Shown here in pieces: positions 26,453 to 35,064 of a stretch of 64,000 nt of DNA (the first letter of the stretch is position 1; each line of letters starts with the position of its first letter). The translations under genes were made by a program, and so were the position numbers. The notes beneath the pieces are model-generated. The model worked only from the letters and a program-made list of their open reading frames with translations, was not told where the DNA came from and ran no database searches. The DNA comes from Nostoc sp. B(2019) (GTDB lineage: Bacteria > Cyanobacteriota > Cyanobacteriia > Cyanobacteriales > Nostocaceae): positions 91,298 to 155,297 of the forward strand of contig NZ_WVID01000010.1 of NCBI RefSeq assembly GCF_010091925.1. The letters run 5' to 3'.

Positions 26453-27790
26453 TTAATCGCTTACTCTTAATCTCAACGCTTGCTTCAGTTTAAACCATGC
26501 CTTTCGCAACTTCCAAAATTTGCTACTTTCCATTGCTGTAATCCTAGATTGAGCTTGAATTAATTCAAATTCGAGTGAGTCAAATTTCTGTAATCCTGAA
26601 TTAGATACGTAAGCATTTTGCGCTAGACCTTTTGGTTCATCAGCGTAAATAAACTGATTTTGATTTACTTCTGCTATGTTTATAAAAGGCTCAAACCCAC
26701 CAGATACGTTTCTTACGTTATTTTGCTGCAAAACTATCGCTTTTGAGTAAGGATTAAGACGTAAAAAATAACCGTGCCTGAATAACCTATGTGTTAGCTC
26801 AACATCTTCAGCTTGATTCCAAAATAGCATTTCATTCCAAGGATATTGCAATGCTATTGTTTTCTTGATGATAGTTAAGCCACCATTACAGTAGACCAGT
26901 GGAGAGTAATCTTCATATTCCATACAAGCTGGAGTAACCCAAGCATGAGAATTATTAACTGAAACCCAGTCTGGTGTTCGCGTTCCATCATACATTTCCT
27001 GTTTGCAAGTCAGGATTGAAAAGCTGTTCCCGTAACGACACATACCAGAATAAAAGTTTTTGTCGAGAATAAATCTGTCATGTACAACTAGCAGATTTTC
27101 ATATCTAGCATTTTGAACTACTATATTTTTCTTCTTTGTTATCCACCCTTTTTCATCTTGTTGGGAGAACGGAATAATTCTTACTTTATCAATGTATTTT
27201 TCATTAATAGGATGTGTATAATTACCAACAAGAATAATTTCAAATTCTGGAATGTTTTGCTCAATAATAGAATCTAAAAGCTTTTCTACAAACTCTTTGC
27301 GTTTACCTTGTGTAATTACGCCAAAAGACCAAGCATCTATCTTACCAGCATGGCGTAGTTCGTCTTGTTGAGATTTCCTAAATACTAGCTCGTATGTGTT
27401 TTCGTTTCTATTTTCATAACAAAGTTCAGCAGTTCCAGCAGAAAAATCATATATTAAACTCTTTAAGCCATAGATACTCAAATTACGACTTTCTACAAAT
27501 TCATCTAAAACCAGGTATCCTTTAGGACTTAATTTGTTCCATAACTCATCCAAAATAACTAATGAAAATTTACTTCTATTAATGTCATTACCTTTTACAA
27601 ATACAAGGTTTGCATAGCGATTCTTTAGTGAATCATTAAGAACAAATAAGTTGGTTTGTAATATAGGACTATGAATTACTACAGCATTTTGGTAATTCGC
27701 TAAATACTTTTCTTGAGAGCAATCAAGGTAAAGGCTATCTATATTCAATTCCAATGAATACTTTTCAATAAGCTGTTTGATAGTTTTCAT
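26453..27790 (-). CDS. Two-domain GT2-like glycosyltransferase with SSKFWKLR tail
   Basis: The 445-residue protein has an N-terminal part (about 1-145) that looks like a worn Rossmann methyltransferase or sugar-binding domain (V-I-L-D-E-L-W-N-K-L-S-P-K-G-Y-L-V-L-D-E). A GT-A-like domain follows (about 155-370): W-S-F-G-V-I-T-Q-G-K-R, F-E-I-I-L-V-G-N-Y, L-L-V-V-H-D-R-F and W-N-Q-A-E-D-V-E-L-T-H-R. This resembles GT2 enzymes that see ED in place of ExD motifs. The last 30 residues hold A-M-E-S-S-K-F-W-K-L-R and a basic amphipathic helix, shared with the methyltransferase upstream. It starts 4 bases after the GT4 gene upstream. Confidence 0.7.
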   Translation of the reverse strand: MKTIKQLIEKYSLELNIDSLYLDCSQEKYLANYQNAVVIHSPILQTNLFVLNDSLKNRYANLVFVKGNDINRSKFSLVILDELWNKLSPKGYLVLDEFVESRNLSIYGLKSLIYDFSAGTAELCYENRNENTYELVFRKSQQDELRHAGKIDAWSFGVITQGKRKEFVEKLLDSIIEQNIPEFEIILVGNYTHPINEKYIDKVRIIPFSQQDEKGWITKKKNIVVQNARYENLLVVHDRFILDKNFYSGMCRYGNSFSILTCKQEMYDGTRTPDWVSVNNSHAWVTPACMEYEDYSPLVYCNGGLTIIKKTIALQYPWNEMLFWNQAEDVELTHRLFRHGYFLRLNPYSKAIVLQQNNVRNVSGGFEPFINIAEVNQNQFIYADEPKGLAQNAYVSNSGLQKFDSLEFELIQAQSRITAMESSKFWKLRKAWFKLKQALRLRVSD

Positions 27791-27794
27791 AAAT

Positions 27795-29240
27795 TTAAAT
27801 ATTTATGCCAATTTTGGAAAAGAGTTTCATGTAGGAAGAATAGATTTGCTCTTGAGAAAAGTTGTAACTGGCATAATCAAACGCCCTATTCACTAATTCT
27901 TCTTTTGTTTCCTTAGTCATTTGTAATGCTTCTAAAATACTTGAAGCTATACTTTCTACAGAGGTAGGATCACAGAATAAACAGTTGCCGTTTGTAACTT
28001 CTGGAATCGAACTAGAATCAGATGTAACAACTGGGGTTTTGCAGATCATTGCCTCCAGTACGGGTATACCAAACCCTTCATAGAGTGTTGGAAAAGCAAA
28101 TACAGTAGCTAGATTTAGCAGTTTGCACATAGCTTTATCACTCAGATTTTGCACCCATGTAATGTTTACATCTTTGGCAATGTCCAAAAAATTAATTAAG
28201 TATTCGTGACTACATCGGGCGTGGGAACAAACCACTAATTGTACATCTGAAGTTATCGCTTGACGCTCAAGTAACAAAGCAAATGCTTTGACTAGCAGCA
28301 GACCATTTTTCCTAGAATCGAGAACATTAATAGCAAACACAATTGGCTTAGAAAAATCTAACCGCACTGCTTTTAGTTCATCACAAATTTCTATATTCTC
28401 ACGTTCATACTGCGATAGTGGCATAAATGACTGATTCCAAGTTGGATATACTGTCATGCAAGCTTTCTCACAGTATTCTGGGAATAATTTAATCAAGTCT
28501 CTCCTCGTACAATCACTAATACAGACAACACCATCGGCTTTCATTAAGCCATGATAAAACCCCAAAAAGTGTTGATCTGCAAAAATTCTAGTGCCATCGT
28601 CTACGTGGTAGTTTTTTTTATAGAATTCAAAATACTTATCCTTTTCATTGCGATCGCATACCAGGAGATTTGGAACTAAATCATAGATGATCATCACAAT
28701 TTTGTGAGTAAAATCCTCTATAGGATAAACCCATGTTCCATCCCAAGGTTCCGCCATGATTAGAACATCTAGTTTAAAGTTTAGAAACTCCCATTTAGCT
28801 GGTTGCCTTAACTGTAATTTTTCGGCAGGAGCAACTTTGCTTCTTAACTTTTTAGCTACTTTTTGAATTAAATTTGATATCTTATTAAAACGTAATTTAT
28901 TAGAAATTCTCCGAACCACATTATGAGAGAGTGGGTTGATCAATGGCGTAGGATTTTTATAAATTTTTACTGATGTCTGAGATGTTGTAGTAGCCTCGTC
29001 ATATTCTCTAAAAAACTGTTCAGCCGGAAGTGTTACAAATAAAGATGTTCTGGAAACACCAGATATTCTACTTAAGATATAAAACTCGCAACTGTCACCT
29101 AGGTTAGTTTGCAAAACATCAAGATGACTGCGTATCATTCTACTGACACCTATGTGATTCTTACTCAATAGAGAGGAAGAGTATAGGCCTATTTTAAGTA
29201 TTTTATTTTCAGATAATGAGATTGGCTTAACGGTAGACAT
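27795..29240 (-). CDS. Glycosyltransferase family 4 (large form)
   Basis: The 481-residue protein begins with an N-terminal GT-B domain (K-I-G-L-Y-S-S-S-L-L near residue 16, V-S-R-M-I-R-S-H). The donor domain has V-F-A-I-N-V-L-D-S-R-K-N near residue 302 and P-T-L-Y-E-G-F-G-I-P-V-L-E-A-M near 388-402. T-S-D-S-S-S-I-P-E-V follows. A basic stretch near 105-145 lengthens the N-terminal half compared with other GT4s here. The ATG overlaps the stop of the upstream methyltransferase by one base (TAATG), so the two are translationally coupled. Likely role: addition of one sugar to the repeat unit or side chain. Confidence 0.9.
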   Translation of the reverse strand: MSTVKPISLSENKILKIGLYSSSLLSKNHIGVSRMIRSHLDVLQTNLGDSCEFYILSRISGVSRTSLFVTLPAEQFFREYDEATTTSQTSVKIYKNPTPLINPLSHNVVRRISNKLRFNKISNLIQKVAKKLRSKVAPAEKLQLRQPAKWEFLNFKLDVLIMAEPWDGTWVYPIEDFTHKIVMIIYDLVPNLLVCDRNEKDKYFEFYKKNYHVDDGTRIFADQHFLGFYHGLMKADGVVCISDCTRRDLIKLFPEYCEKACMTVYPTWNQSFMPLSQYERENIEICDELKAVRLDFSKPIVFAINVLDSRKNGLLLVKAFALLLERQAITSDVQLVVCSHARCSHEYLINFLDIAKDVNITWVQNLSDKAMCKLLNLATVFAFPTLYEGFGIPVLEAMICKTPVVTSDSSSIPEVTNGNCLFCDPTSVESIASSILEALQMTKETKEELVNRAFDYASYNFSQEQIYSSYMKLFSKIGINI

Positions 29241-30544
29241 TACTCTTGAACCTCCTTAACCAACCCTAAACTTTTTTTTAATTTCAGCCATAGTATCCGT
29301 AACTTCCAAAACTTACTAGACTGCATTGCACTAATCATTACCTCAGTTTGCTCAGCTTTGCACCTTACTATCTCTAGTTCATCTTGAGTGTGCTGAAGTT
29401 GCGTTTTTGAATGTTCTAGTTCAGCTTGAGTGTGCTGAAGTTGTGTTTTTGAACTTTCAAGTTCGCTTTGAGTGTGTTGAAGTTGCGTTTTTGAATGTTC
29501 TAGTTCACCTTGAATGTGTTGAAGTTGCGCTTTTAAACTTTCAAGTTCGCTTTGAGTGTGTTGAAGTTGCGTTTTTGAACTTTCAAGTTCAGCTTGAGTG
29601 TACTGAAGTTGCGTTTTTGAACTTTCAAGTTCGCTTTGAGTGTGTTGAAGTTGCGTTTTTGAATGTTCTAGTTCAGCTTGAGTGTGCTGAAGTTGCGTTT
29701 GGGATAACTCTAAATAACTAGAATGCTTTCTAATTAACAAGTGGTCTAGAGTTGCTAAAGATAGTTTATTTAGACCACGACTCACTAAGGTAAGATTCCA
29801 ACGGGTCAAAAGCTTTTGTGCTGATGTACCTAGCTTGTTTTCTGCTTCGGATACTGCTTGAGCAACAGTAGTACCAGAGTGGTTATCATGAAAGAAAACA
29901 GCACATTTTTCTGAAAGATAGGGATAAATTGCGAGAAAATCCAAAAGCGGCTGCTCGCCAAAATGTCCACCATCAATAAATACAAAGTCAAGTTTGCGAT
30001 CGCCTACAATAGTTGCAACATCTTTAGGGCTAATACCTATTTCAAAACGTATCACATCAGATAATCCCAACTTATTTGCAGATTCTTTAGCAAAACGTAG
30101 ACCTGTTGGAAGAATGTTTTTTAGAGCATTAATTCTGCTGGACTCTACACTGGATTCCATTTCTTCAGGATTATATACAAAAGACTCCTTCCACTCTTCG
30201 ACATAACAGTCCATAGTTACAAGTTGACCGCCATTTTGCTTGAGAGCTAGTCCAATGTACATACTGCTAAACCCAAAAGCGGTAGAAATTTCAAAACCAC
30301 TTTTTAGCTGATTTGCGGCAATAACATAGTTAAGGATTAAGCCTTCTTCATCTGTGCATGAATAGGGAAATGCTTTTTCTTTGAGTTTCCACGAACAATC
30401 CAACTCGTCAATTGCCTCTGGAGATTCAACTTTTTCCAGAGATGTATGTACACATTTAATTTGAGTAAGTAATAATTCAGATCTTACTCTTCTTAAATCA
30501 TTTAAGTTTGATGGCAAAAGCACTTCTAAAAACTCAAATTCCAT
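29240..30544 (-). CDS. Methyltransferase with repeat-built coiled coil and SSKFWKLR tail
   Basis: The 434-residue protein has a SAM-methyltransferase domain (about 50-240) of the Methyltransf_24 type: F-E-I-S-T-A-F-G-F-S-S near residue 79-89, and F-V-F-I-D-G-G-H-F near 190-198. Residues 283-394 are eight 14-residue repeats (consensus T-Q-L-Q-H-T-Q-x-E-L-E-x-S-K) predicted to form a long coiled coil. After a linker the last 31 residues carry A-M-Q-S-S-K-F-W-K-L-R and an amphipathic basic helix, also found on the GT2-like protein two genes downstream. The coiled coil probably tethers the enzyme to partners or sets chain-length geometry; this is inference. It is coupled to the following GT4. Confidence 0.82.
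   Translation of the reverse strand: MEFEFLEVLLPSNLNDLRRVRSELLLTQIKCVHTSLEKVESPEAIDELDCSWKLKEKAFPYSCTDEEGLILNYVIAANQLKSGFEISTAFGFSSMYIGLALKQNGGQLVTMDCYVEEWKESFVYNPEEMESSVESSRINALKNILPTGLRFAKESANKLGLSDVIRFEIGISPKDVATIVGDRKLDFVFIDGGHFGEQPLLDFLAIYPYLSEKCAVFFHDNHSGTTVAQAVSEAENKLGTSAQKLLTRWNLTLVSRGLNKLSLATLDHLLIRKHSSYLELSQTQLQHTQAELEHSKTQLQHTQSELESSKTQLQYTQAELESSKTQLQHTQSELESLKAQLQHIQGELEHSKTQLQHTQSELESSKTQLQHTQAELEHSKTQLQHTQDELEIVRCKAEQTEVMISAMQSSKFWKLRILWLKLKKSLGLVKEVQE
29363..29698 (-). repeat. 42-bp coding minisatellite, eight units
   Basis: Eight head-to-tail units of 42 bp encode the 14-residue coiled-coil repeats of the methyltransferase. Units differ mainly at the x positions (A, S, G or D; H, S, E). 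The near-identity at DNA level means the copy number can change by slippage or recombination without breaking the frame. Confidence 0.92.
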
Positions 30545-30593
30545 AATAATTGCTCATCAACAATAAATGCTGTAATAGGCAGACATGACACAT

Positions 30594-31940
30594 CTAAGTT
30601 GAACTCTTGAGCTTCAAAAAAACTTCCAAATCTTCTGGAGTTCCTAAACCATGCATTATATCTCTATCTATTTCATAGATATACACTGCTTTTCCAGCTT
30701 CAATATATTCATTGAATATAGGACAAATATAAAATTCATTGTTTGTCCGTATGTTCTTGTTAATCATTGAATTCGCATACTTGACAAATTCCCAAGTACG
30801 CTTATAGTAGTAAATCCCCACGGTAGCATGGGTACTAATTGCTTGTTTTTCAGCTACCCTTTTGACTAAACCGTTTTCGTCAGCATCAGCATAACTCCAC
30901 TTACTTTCGGATGCTTCAAATGTAATCATCCCCGCGTCTGCATCTAACTCTCTCATTCTTTGGACAAAATCAGCAACAGAAGCATCTATATACTGATCAG
31001 AATTAGCAACAATCAATTCTTCATTATCCGTCAGGTAGTCCTCAGCCAGAAGAACAGTACAAGCAGCCCCCTCAGTTAGTTGATCCACACAAACAATTGA
31101 AGAGTCAGGTCTTAAAGATTTTAAGTAGGAACTAAGCTTATAATTATCGAGGTGTTGCTTACGGCAGAGAAATATAAAGTAGCTGTTAGCCAGGTTCATA
31201 TTTTCCACAACCCACTGAATCATCGGCTTACCGAAAACACGAATCATTGGCTTGGGATCAATGTACCCTGCTCTAGCAAATCTACTTCCTTCACCAGCCA
31301 TGGGAATCACAACTTTGATTTTGCCCACATTCTTTAAACTAGTCATGACTCTCTCAAGATTTACTTCTGACGGTTCGCTGACTTTGCAAATATGTGCTCC
31401 ACAACTTTGAGCAGCTCTTAGACCAGCTTCAGAATCCTCTACAATTAAGCACTCTTCAGCATCTAAACCCATTTTCTCCATTGCCGAAAAATACATTTCA
31501 GGCGATGGTTTACCGTTTTTAACATGTTCGTTACTTAAGAAAAATTCAAAATAGTCAATTAAATCTGACTTTTCTAGCATAAGTTTCACGGTTTCTAGCC
31601 TCGAATTTGAGCAAACCGCGACTCTGTATCTTTTGTGAAGATACTCCATCATTGCTAGTTTATCAGGCTGAGGTTGACATTTTTCATTTATTATTTCAAA
31701 AGTATATTTTTGCTTTTTATCATTAATTTCTTGATGCGCCTCTCTAGGTAAATCATATCTAATTGAAAGAATTTCTAGTTTAGTTCTTGTTGGTAATGCT
31801 TTAAAGAAATATATGTGCTGCTCTCTTGTAATTGTTAATCCATAGGGTTGCAAAGCATGATTTAGAGCATCAAAATGCCACTCATCAGCATCAACAAGCA
31901 CTCCATCAAGATCAAATAAAATTGCAGCAACCTTTTTCAT
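30594..31940 (-). CDS. HAD-phosphatase/nucleotidyltransferase fusion
   Basis: The 448-residue protein joins two enzymes. Residues 1-205 are a HAD-IA hydrolase: F-D-L-D-G-V-L with nucleophile D10 and acid D12, V-C-S-N-S near 109-113, K144 in G-K-P-S-P-E and acidic I-V-E-D-S near 167-171. Residues 208-448 are a sugar-nucleotidyltransferase-like domain: P-M-A-G-E-G-S-R-F at 213-221, then K-P-M-I, and V-A-N-S-D-Q-Y for metal binding. A phosphatase plus NTP-transferase in one chain suggests that a phosphorylated polyol or sugar is trimmed and activated in one pathway. It directly follows a GDPD-like gene (0-base gap). The substrate is unknown. Confidence 0.85.
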   Translation of the reverse strand: MKKVAAILFDLDGVLVDADEWHFDALNHALQPYGLTITREQHIYFFKALPTRTKLEILSIRYDLPREAHQEINDKKQKYTFEIINEKCQPQPDKLAMMEYLHKRYRVAVCSNSRLETVKLMLEKSDLIDYFEFFLSNEHVKNGKPSPEMYFSAMEKMGLDAEECLIVEDSEAGLRAAQSCGAHICKVSEPSEVNLERVMTSLKNVGKIKVVIPMAGEGSRFARAGYIDPKPMIRVFGKPMIQWVVENMNLANSYFIFLCRKQHLDNYKLSSYLKSLRPDSSIVCVDQLTEGAACTVLLAEDYLTDNEELIVANSDQYIDASVADFVQRMRELDADAGMITFEASESKWSYADADENGLVKRVAEKQAISTHATVGIYYYKRTWEFVKYANSMINKNIRTNNEFYICPIFNEYIEAGKAVYIYEIDRDIMHGLGTPEDLEVFLKLKSST

Positions 31941-32615
31941 TTAATCAATCTCCTTTAATAAATTCCTCAACATTATAGGATAGTCTGTGCAAATTCCGGC
32001 GACATTCCAAGCTATAAATTCTTGACATCTAGCCAGAGAGATATTCGCTGGATGTTTATGTAAATCTGGTGCTACAGCATAGACTTTCTTACCAGCTAAA
32101 TTCAGTTTATGAATCACTTGTTGAGAAAGCCAAAAATTATCAAACTCATCTAGCCAAACCACGTTAGATGTTGATTCAATAGCTCGTTCTAAGGTTTCAT
32201 CTTTATCACTAACTCTGATAGCTATTTCAAGTTTTGAATTGAGATTTTTATAAACAGATGCTAGAGAATTATAATTTTCTATCCCAACCACTAGTTCTAA
32301 ATCAAATAAGAATACTTTCAGCAAATTTAACTGACAAATACTTTTAATTAAAGCATTTTCATTGCCAGTGTCTTTAATATTAATAGCAATTGTTAATTGG
32401 GGATAATTTCTTATAACTTCAACTATTTCAGTCCAAGACTGTGTTTGCTCTGATGTGACTGGATCATGCTTAACATACAAGTTATTTTTATAAGTTCGCA
32501 CGTCTAACTCTAAACCGAATCCCAAATCAAGGCATTCTTTGCAAGCACTAACATTATTTTCTCTTTGATAATCTGAACCGATAATGTTTCCCCGATGTGC
32601 AAGTATTTCAATCAT
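31941..32615 (-). CDS. Glycerophosphodiester-phosphodiesterase-like (GDPD) protein
   Basis: The 224-residue protein has the GDPD TIM-barrel marks: A-H-R-G at residues 6-9, E-L-D-V near 36-39 and K-H-D-P near 49-52, which supply the metal and catalytic residues, and I-C-T-D-Y-P near the end. GDPDs split glycerophosphodiesters into sn-glycerol-3-phosphate and an alcohol. No signal peptide is present, so it acts inside the cell. Its stop abuts the start of the HAD-nucleotidyltransferase gene, so the two probably share a pathway, perhaps supplying or editing a glycerol-phosphate-like group on the exported glycan (inference). Confidence 0.85.
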   Translation of the reverse strand: MIEILAHRGNIIGSDYQRENNVSACKECLDLGFGLELDVRTYKNNLYVKHDPVTSEQTQSWTEIVEVIRNYPQLTIAINIKDTGNENALIKSICQLNLLKVFLFDLELVVGIENYNSLASVYKNLNSKLEIAIRVSDKDETLERAIESTSNVVWLDEFDNFWLSQQVIHKLNLAGKKVYAVAPDLHKHPANISLARCQEFIAWNVAGICTDYPIMLRNLLKEID

Positions 32616-32642
32616 AATTTTTCATAAATTTTTATAATTTAA

Positions 32643-33386
32643 TTATGAGCCTTGAACCCCCGTATCTAGGTAAGTTTTTATAGCGTCACAAGTCTTACCT
32701 GCAAACATTACCTGCCCTTTATTTAACCAAATTGCTTGTTCACAAGATTGTTCTATAAAACTTAAATCATGCGATACTACTAAAACTGTGACATTTGTAT
32801 CCCAAAATTTTTCAATCCGCTGCTTACTCTTATTCTTAAAATTTTCATCTCCCACCGATAACACTTCATCTAATATCAAAATATCCGGCTGCACATCAGT
32901 AGCAATAGCAAACCCCAGCCGTGCCGCCATACCTGAAGATAAAGCTTTGACAGGCACTAATGCACAATCTTGCAATTCTGCAAACTCTAAAATTGATTGT
33001 GTTCTTTCTCGCATTTCTGCCCTAGAAAAACCCAGCAGCACTCCATACAAGAGAATATTATCCATCACTGAAACTTCTGGATCAAACCCTGCTCCGAGTT
33101 CAATCAAGGGGGCAATCTGACCGCGCACTCTTATTGCACCACTTGTCGGCTGCAAAATTCCACAAATAACTTTTAGGAGTGTTGATTTTCCTGAACCATT
33201 TGCGCCAATAATTCCTAATTTATCGCCTGCATTTACAACCAAATTAATTTCATCTAGTACCAACTTTTTCGCAGGCTGACGATATTTGCCCTCAAAAAAT
33301 GACAAAACTGTTTTCTTGAGATCATAAGAAAACTCTTCTTGTGTCCTTCGCCACAGCGAAACTTGATCTAGACGAATTACTTCCAT
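32643..33386 (-). CDS. ABC exporter ATP-binding subunit (Wzt/TagH-like)
   Basis: The 247-residue ATPase powers export of a lipid-linked polysaccharide across the inner membrane. Walker A G-A-N-G-S-G-K-S-T is at about residues 60-68, the signature L-S-S-G-M-A-A-R-L-G-F near 145-155 (typical of polysaccharide ABC exporters), Walker B I-L-I-L-D-E near 168 and the H-loop V-V-S-H-D near 201. It lacks the C-terminal carbohydrate-binding domain of long Wzt, so chain-end recognition is not built in. It starts one base after the permease stop. Confidence 0.92.
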   Translation of the reverse strand: MEVIRLDQVSLWRRTQEEFSYDLKKTVLSFFEGKYRQPAKKLVLDEINLVVNAGDKLGIIGANGSGKSTLLKVICGILQPTSGAIRVRGQIAPLIELGAGFDPEVSVMDNILLYGVLLGFSRAEMRERTQSILEFAELQDCALVPVKALSSGMAARLGFAIATDVQPDILILDEVLSVGDENFKNKSKQRIEKFWDTNVTVLVVSHDLSFIEQSCEQAIWLNKGQVMFAGKTCDAIKTYLDTGVQGS

Positions 33387-34196
33387 CTATAGCAAATCCA
33401 TAAATTGATGTCGCCACAACTGAAAACAAGCCCATCCTAGCGATAGAATAATCACGCTACTGAGCAAAGCACCCCAAACTAAGTTCAAATCCGGTGGTGC
33501 TCCAGATAATGTAATCTGACGAAGACTTTCGATAATTGGAGATAAAGGGTTCAAACCTAAAAAGGGCTGTACTACCTTTGGAACAATAGCTGCTGGATAA
33601 AATACAGGACTACTAATCCACAACACAAACACAACTAACTCATAAAAATAAGGCAAATCTCTAAAAAATACATATAAAGCACTTACAAAAAACCCAATTC
33701 CTATACAAACCAAAATTAGCGCTAAAATTGGGAATAGCAGCGCCAGGACATTGACTAGACTTTTGGAATTAACGAAAGTCATGACCGCCAGCAATGGTAA
33801 AACCCCGATCGCAAACTGAAATACATTTGCTGCAATCATTGATAGAGGGAAAATACTGACTGGCAGGCGAATTTTATTCAAAAGTGAGCCATTGCTCACT
33901 ACACTACTCAACGCCTGAGAGGTGGAAGCAGAGAAAAAGTTGATTATCACCAACCCTGTAAACGCTGCTAATACATAGTTGAGTATTGAGTTACCGTAAT
34001 ATGACGCAAACGTTGCCCCAAAAATCGCAGTGTATAATCCCGTCATAATCATCGGGTTCAACAGTGACCAATAAACTCCTAAGAACGAACCCCGGTAACG
34101 TACTTTCAGATTCCGCTCTACCAATACGTGCAGCAATTCCCAGTACCGCCGCACTTGCAACCAAGTTGTTGAGTTACCTTTGACTGAAAGCTTCAT
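33387..34196 (-). CDS. ABC exporter permease (Wzm/TagG-like)
   Basis: The 269-residue protein has six hydrophobic helices and the ABC-2 polysaccharide-exporter pattern: R-N-L-K-V-R-Y-R-G-S-F-L-G-V-Y-W-S-L-L-N-P near residues 28-48, a hallmark of Wzm/TagG, and a late L-N-P-L-S-P-I-I-E-S-L-R. It forms the channel with the Wzt-like ATPase encoded next. It is the first intact gene of the minus-strand polysaccharide locus; upstream are an eroded aminotransferase and acetyltransferase, so the operon once began further out. Confidence 0.92.
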   Translation of the reverse strand: MKLSVKGNSTTWLQVRRYWELLHVLVERNLKVRYRGSFLGVYWSLLNPMIMTGLYTAIFGATFASYYGNSILNYVLAAFTGLVIINFFSASTSQALSSVVSNGSLLNKIRLPVSIFPLSMIAANVFQFAIGVLPLLAVMTFVNSKSLVNVLALLFPILALILVCIGIGFFVSALYVFFRDLPYFYELVVFVLWISSPVFYPAAIVPKVVQPFLGLNPLSPIIESLRQITLSGAPPDLNLVWGALLSSVIILSLGWACFQLWRHQFMDLL

Positions 34197-34404
34197 CCTT
34201 ACACACCGTCACACATCACTGGCAAGTTATTCGCGCATTTTACATGATTGGGGCATCTGCTGCATTAGCCTACCACCAAAATTTTATTGTAAAAAGCACT
34301 TTCTAATAGAATACAAAAGTTATTAGTTATAACTTTTACACTCCTTAGTCAACAAATTAGAACTATTAAACTACAAGTATTGATTTTGTGTTTATTCCTT
34401 ACTG

Positions 34405-34763
34405 CTACGAATTCTTAGCTTTTAAAGCTAAAGATTGTCTAATAGTTTGCACTACTGGCTCAATAGTTGCGTAATTAAGCTCTGGCCAAATTGGTAAACT
34501 GAGTACCTGAATTGCCAATAGATCGCTAACTGAATTCACAAGGTATTCGCCTGTGTAATGACTAAAGCATCTGTCCCAGAGTTAACAGCGATCGCATGGC
34601 GTACCCCCAGATACTCAGCAATTTATTGCTCAAACAGCTTGACATCTGGGCCCATAATGAACTGACCAAATTCTAAAACACGGGAGATTGCAACCTGAAT
34701 TTTAGATTTGAGAGAGTCGTACTGGAGTTTAAGATCGAGAACGGGGATATTAGTTTGGCTCAT
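34405..34763 (-). pseudogene. Eroded DegT/DnrJ/EryC1-type aminotransferase
   Basis: From ATG 34763 one frame reads I-P-V-L-D-L-K-L-Q-Y-D-S-L, then F-G-Q-F-I-M-G-P-D-V-K-L-F-E-Q, the N-terminus of PLP-dependent sugar aminotransferases. A TAA at 34623-34625 interrupts it. The frame goes on as I-A-E-Y-L-G-V-R-H-A-I-A-V-N-S-G-T-D-A-L. The central part, including the PLP lysine, is missing, and the remaining C-terminal end (P-I-W-P-E-L near 34480, stop at 34405-34407) follows. The gene is dead. Confidence 0.85.
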
Positions 34764-34770
34764 GCAACCC

Positions 34771-34932
34771 TTAGAACTTCTGTTTCTGATACTTTTGATA
34801 TTTGGCTCCTGTGGAGTCGATCGCATACGTATTAGCATCAAACTTTAGCACATCACCGTAGGCACTCATCCATCCAATAATTTTTGCTGGAACTCCTACG
34901 GCGATCGCGTAAGATAGAACGTCCTTTGTGAC
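34771..34932 (-). pseudogene. C-terminal relic of a hexapeptide sugar acetyltransferase
   Basis: Directly upstream of the aminotransferase relic, a frame reads V-T-K-D-V-L-S-Y-A-I-A-V-G-V-P-A-K-I-I-G-W-M followed by S-A-Y-G-D-V-L-K-F-D and ends at a stop 7 bases before the aminotransferase ATG. This is the end of left-handed beta-helix acetyltransferases such as those making 3-acetamido deoxysugars. A stop at 34933-34935 cuts it off; the rest is gone. Confidence 0.8.
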
Positions 34933-35064
34933 TCAGCTAACTATCACTCCCTATGCTCCATTCCTAATTTGCTCGATTGCCATAAGTTGGTGACAAAAAC
35001 TCAACTTGATGAGTCCCGGATTCAGCTACACTGAGACTTGGTTTATCTGAAATTGTAAGTAGGC

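Noticed and set aside
29407-29721. 104-codon frame antisense to the methyltransferase repeat
   Set aside because: Its repeated V-x-L-E-C-V-E-V-A-F pattern is only the reverse reading of the 42-bp minisatellite.
30355-30370. TGCATGAATAGGGAAA inside the methyltransferase gene, like the IS5-like end at 9001
   Set aside because: It is part of an intact coding sequence with no other IS features; coincidence.
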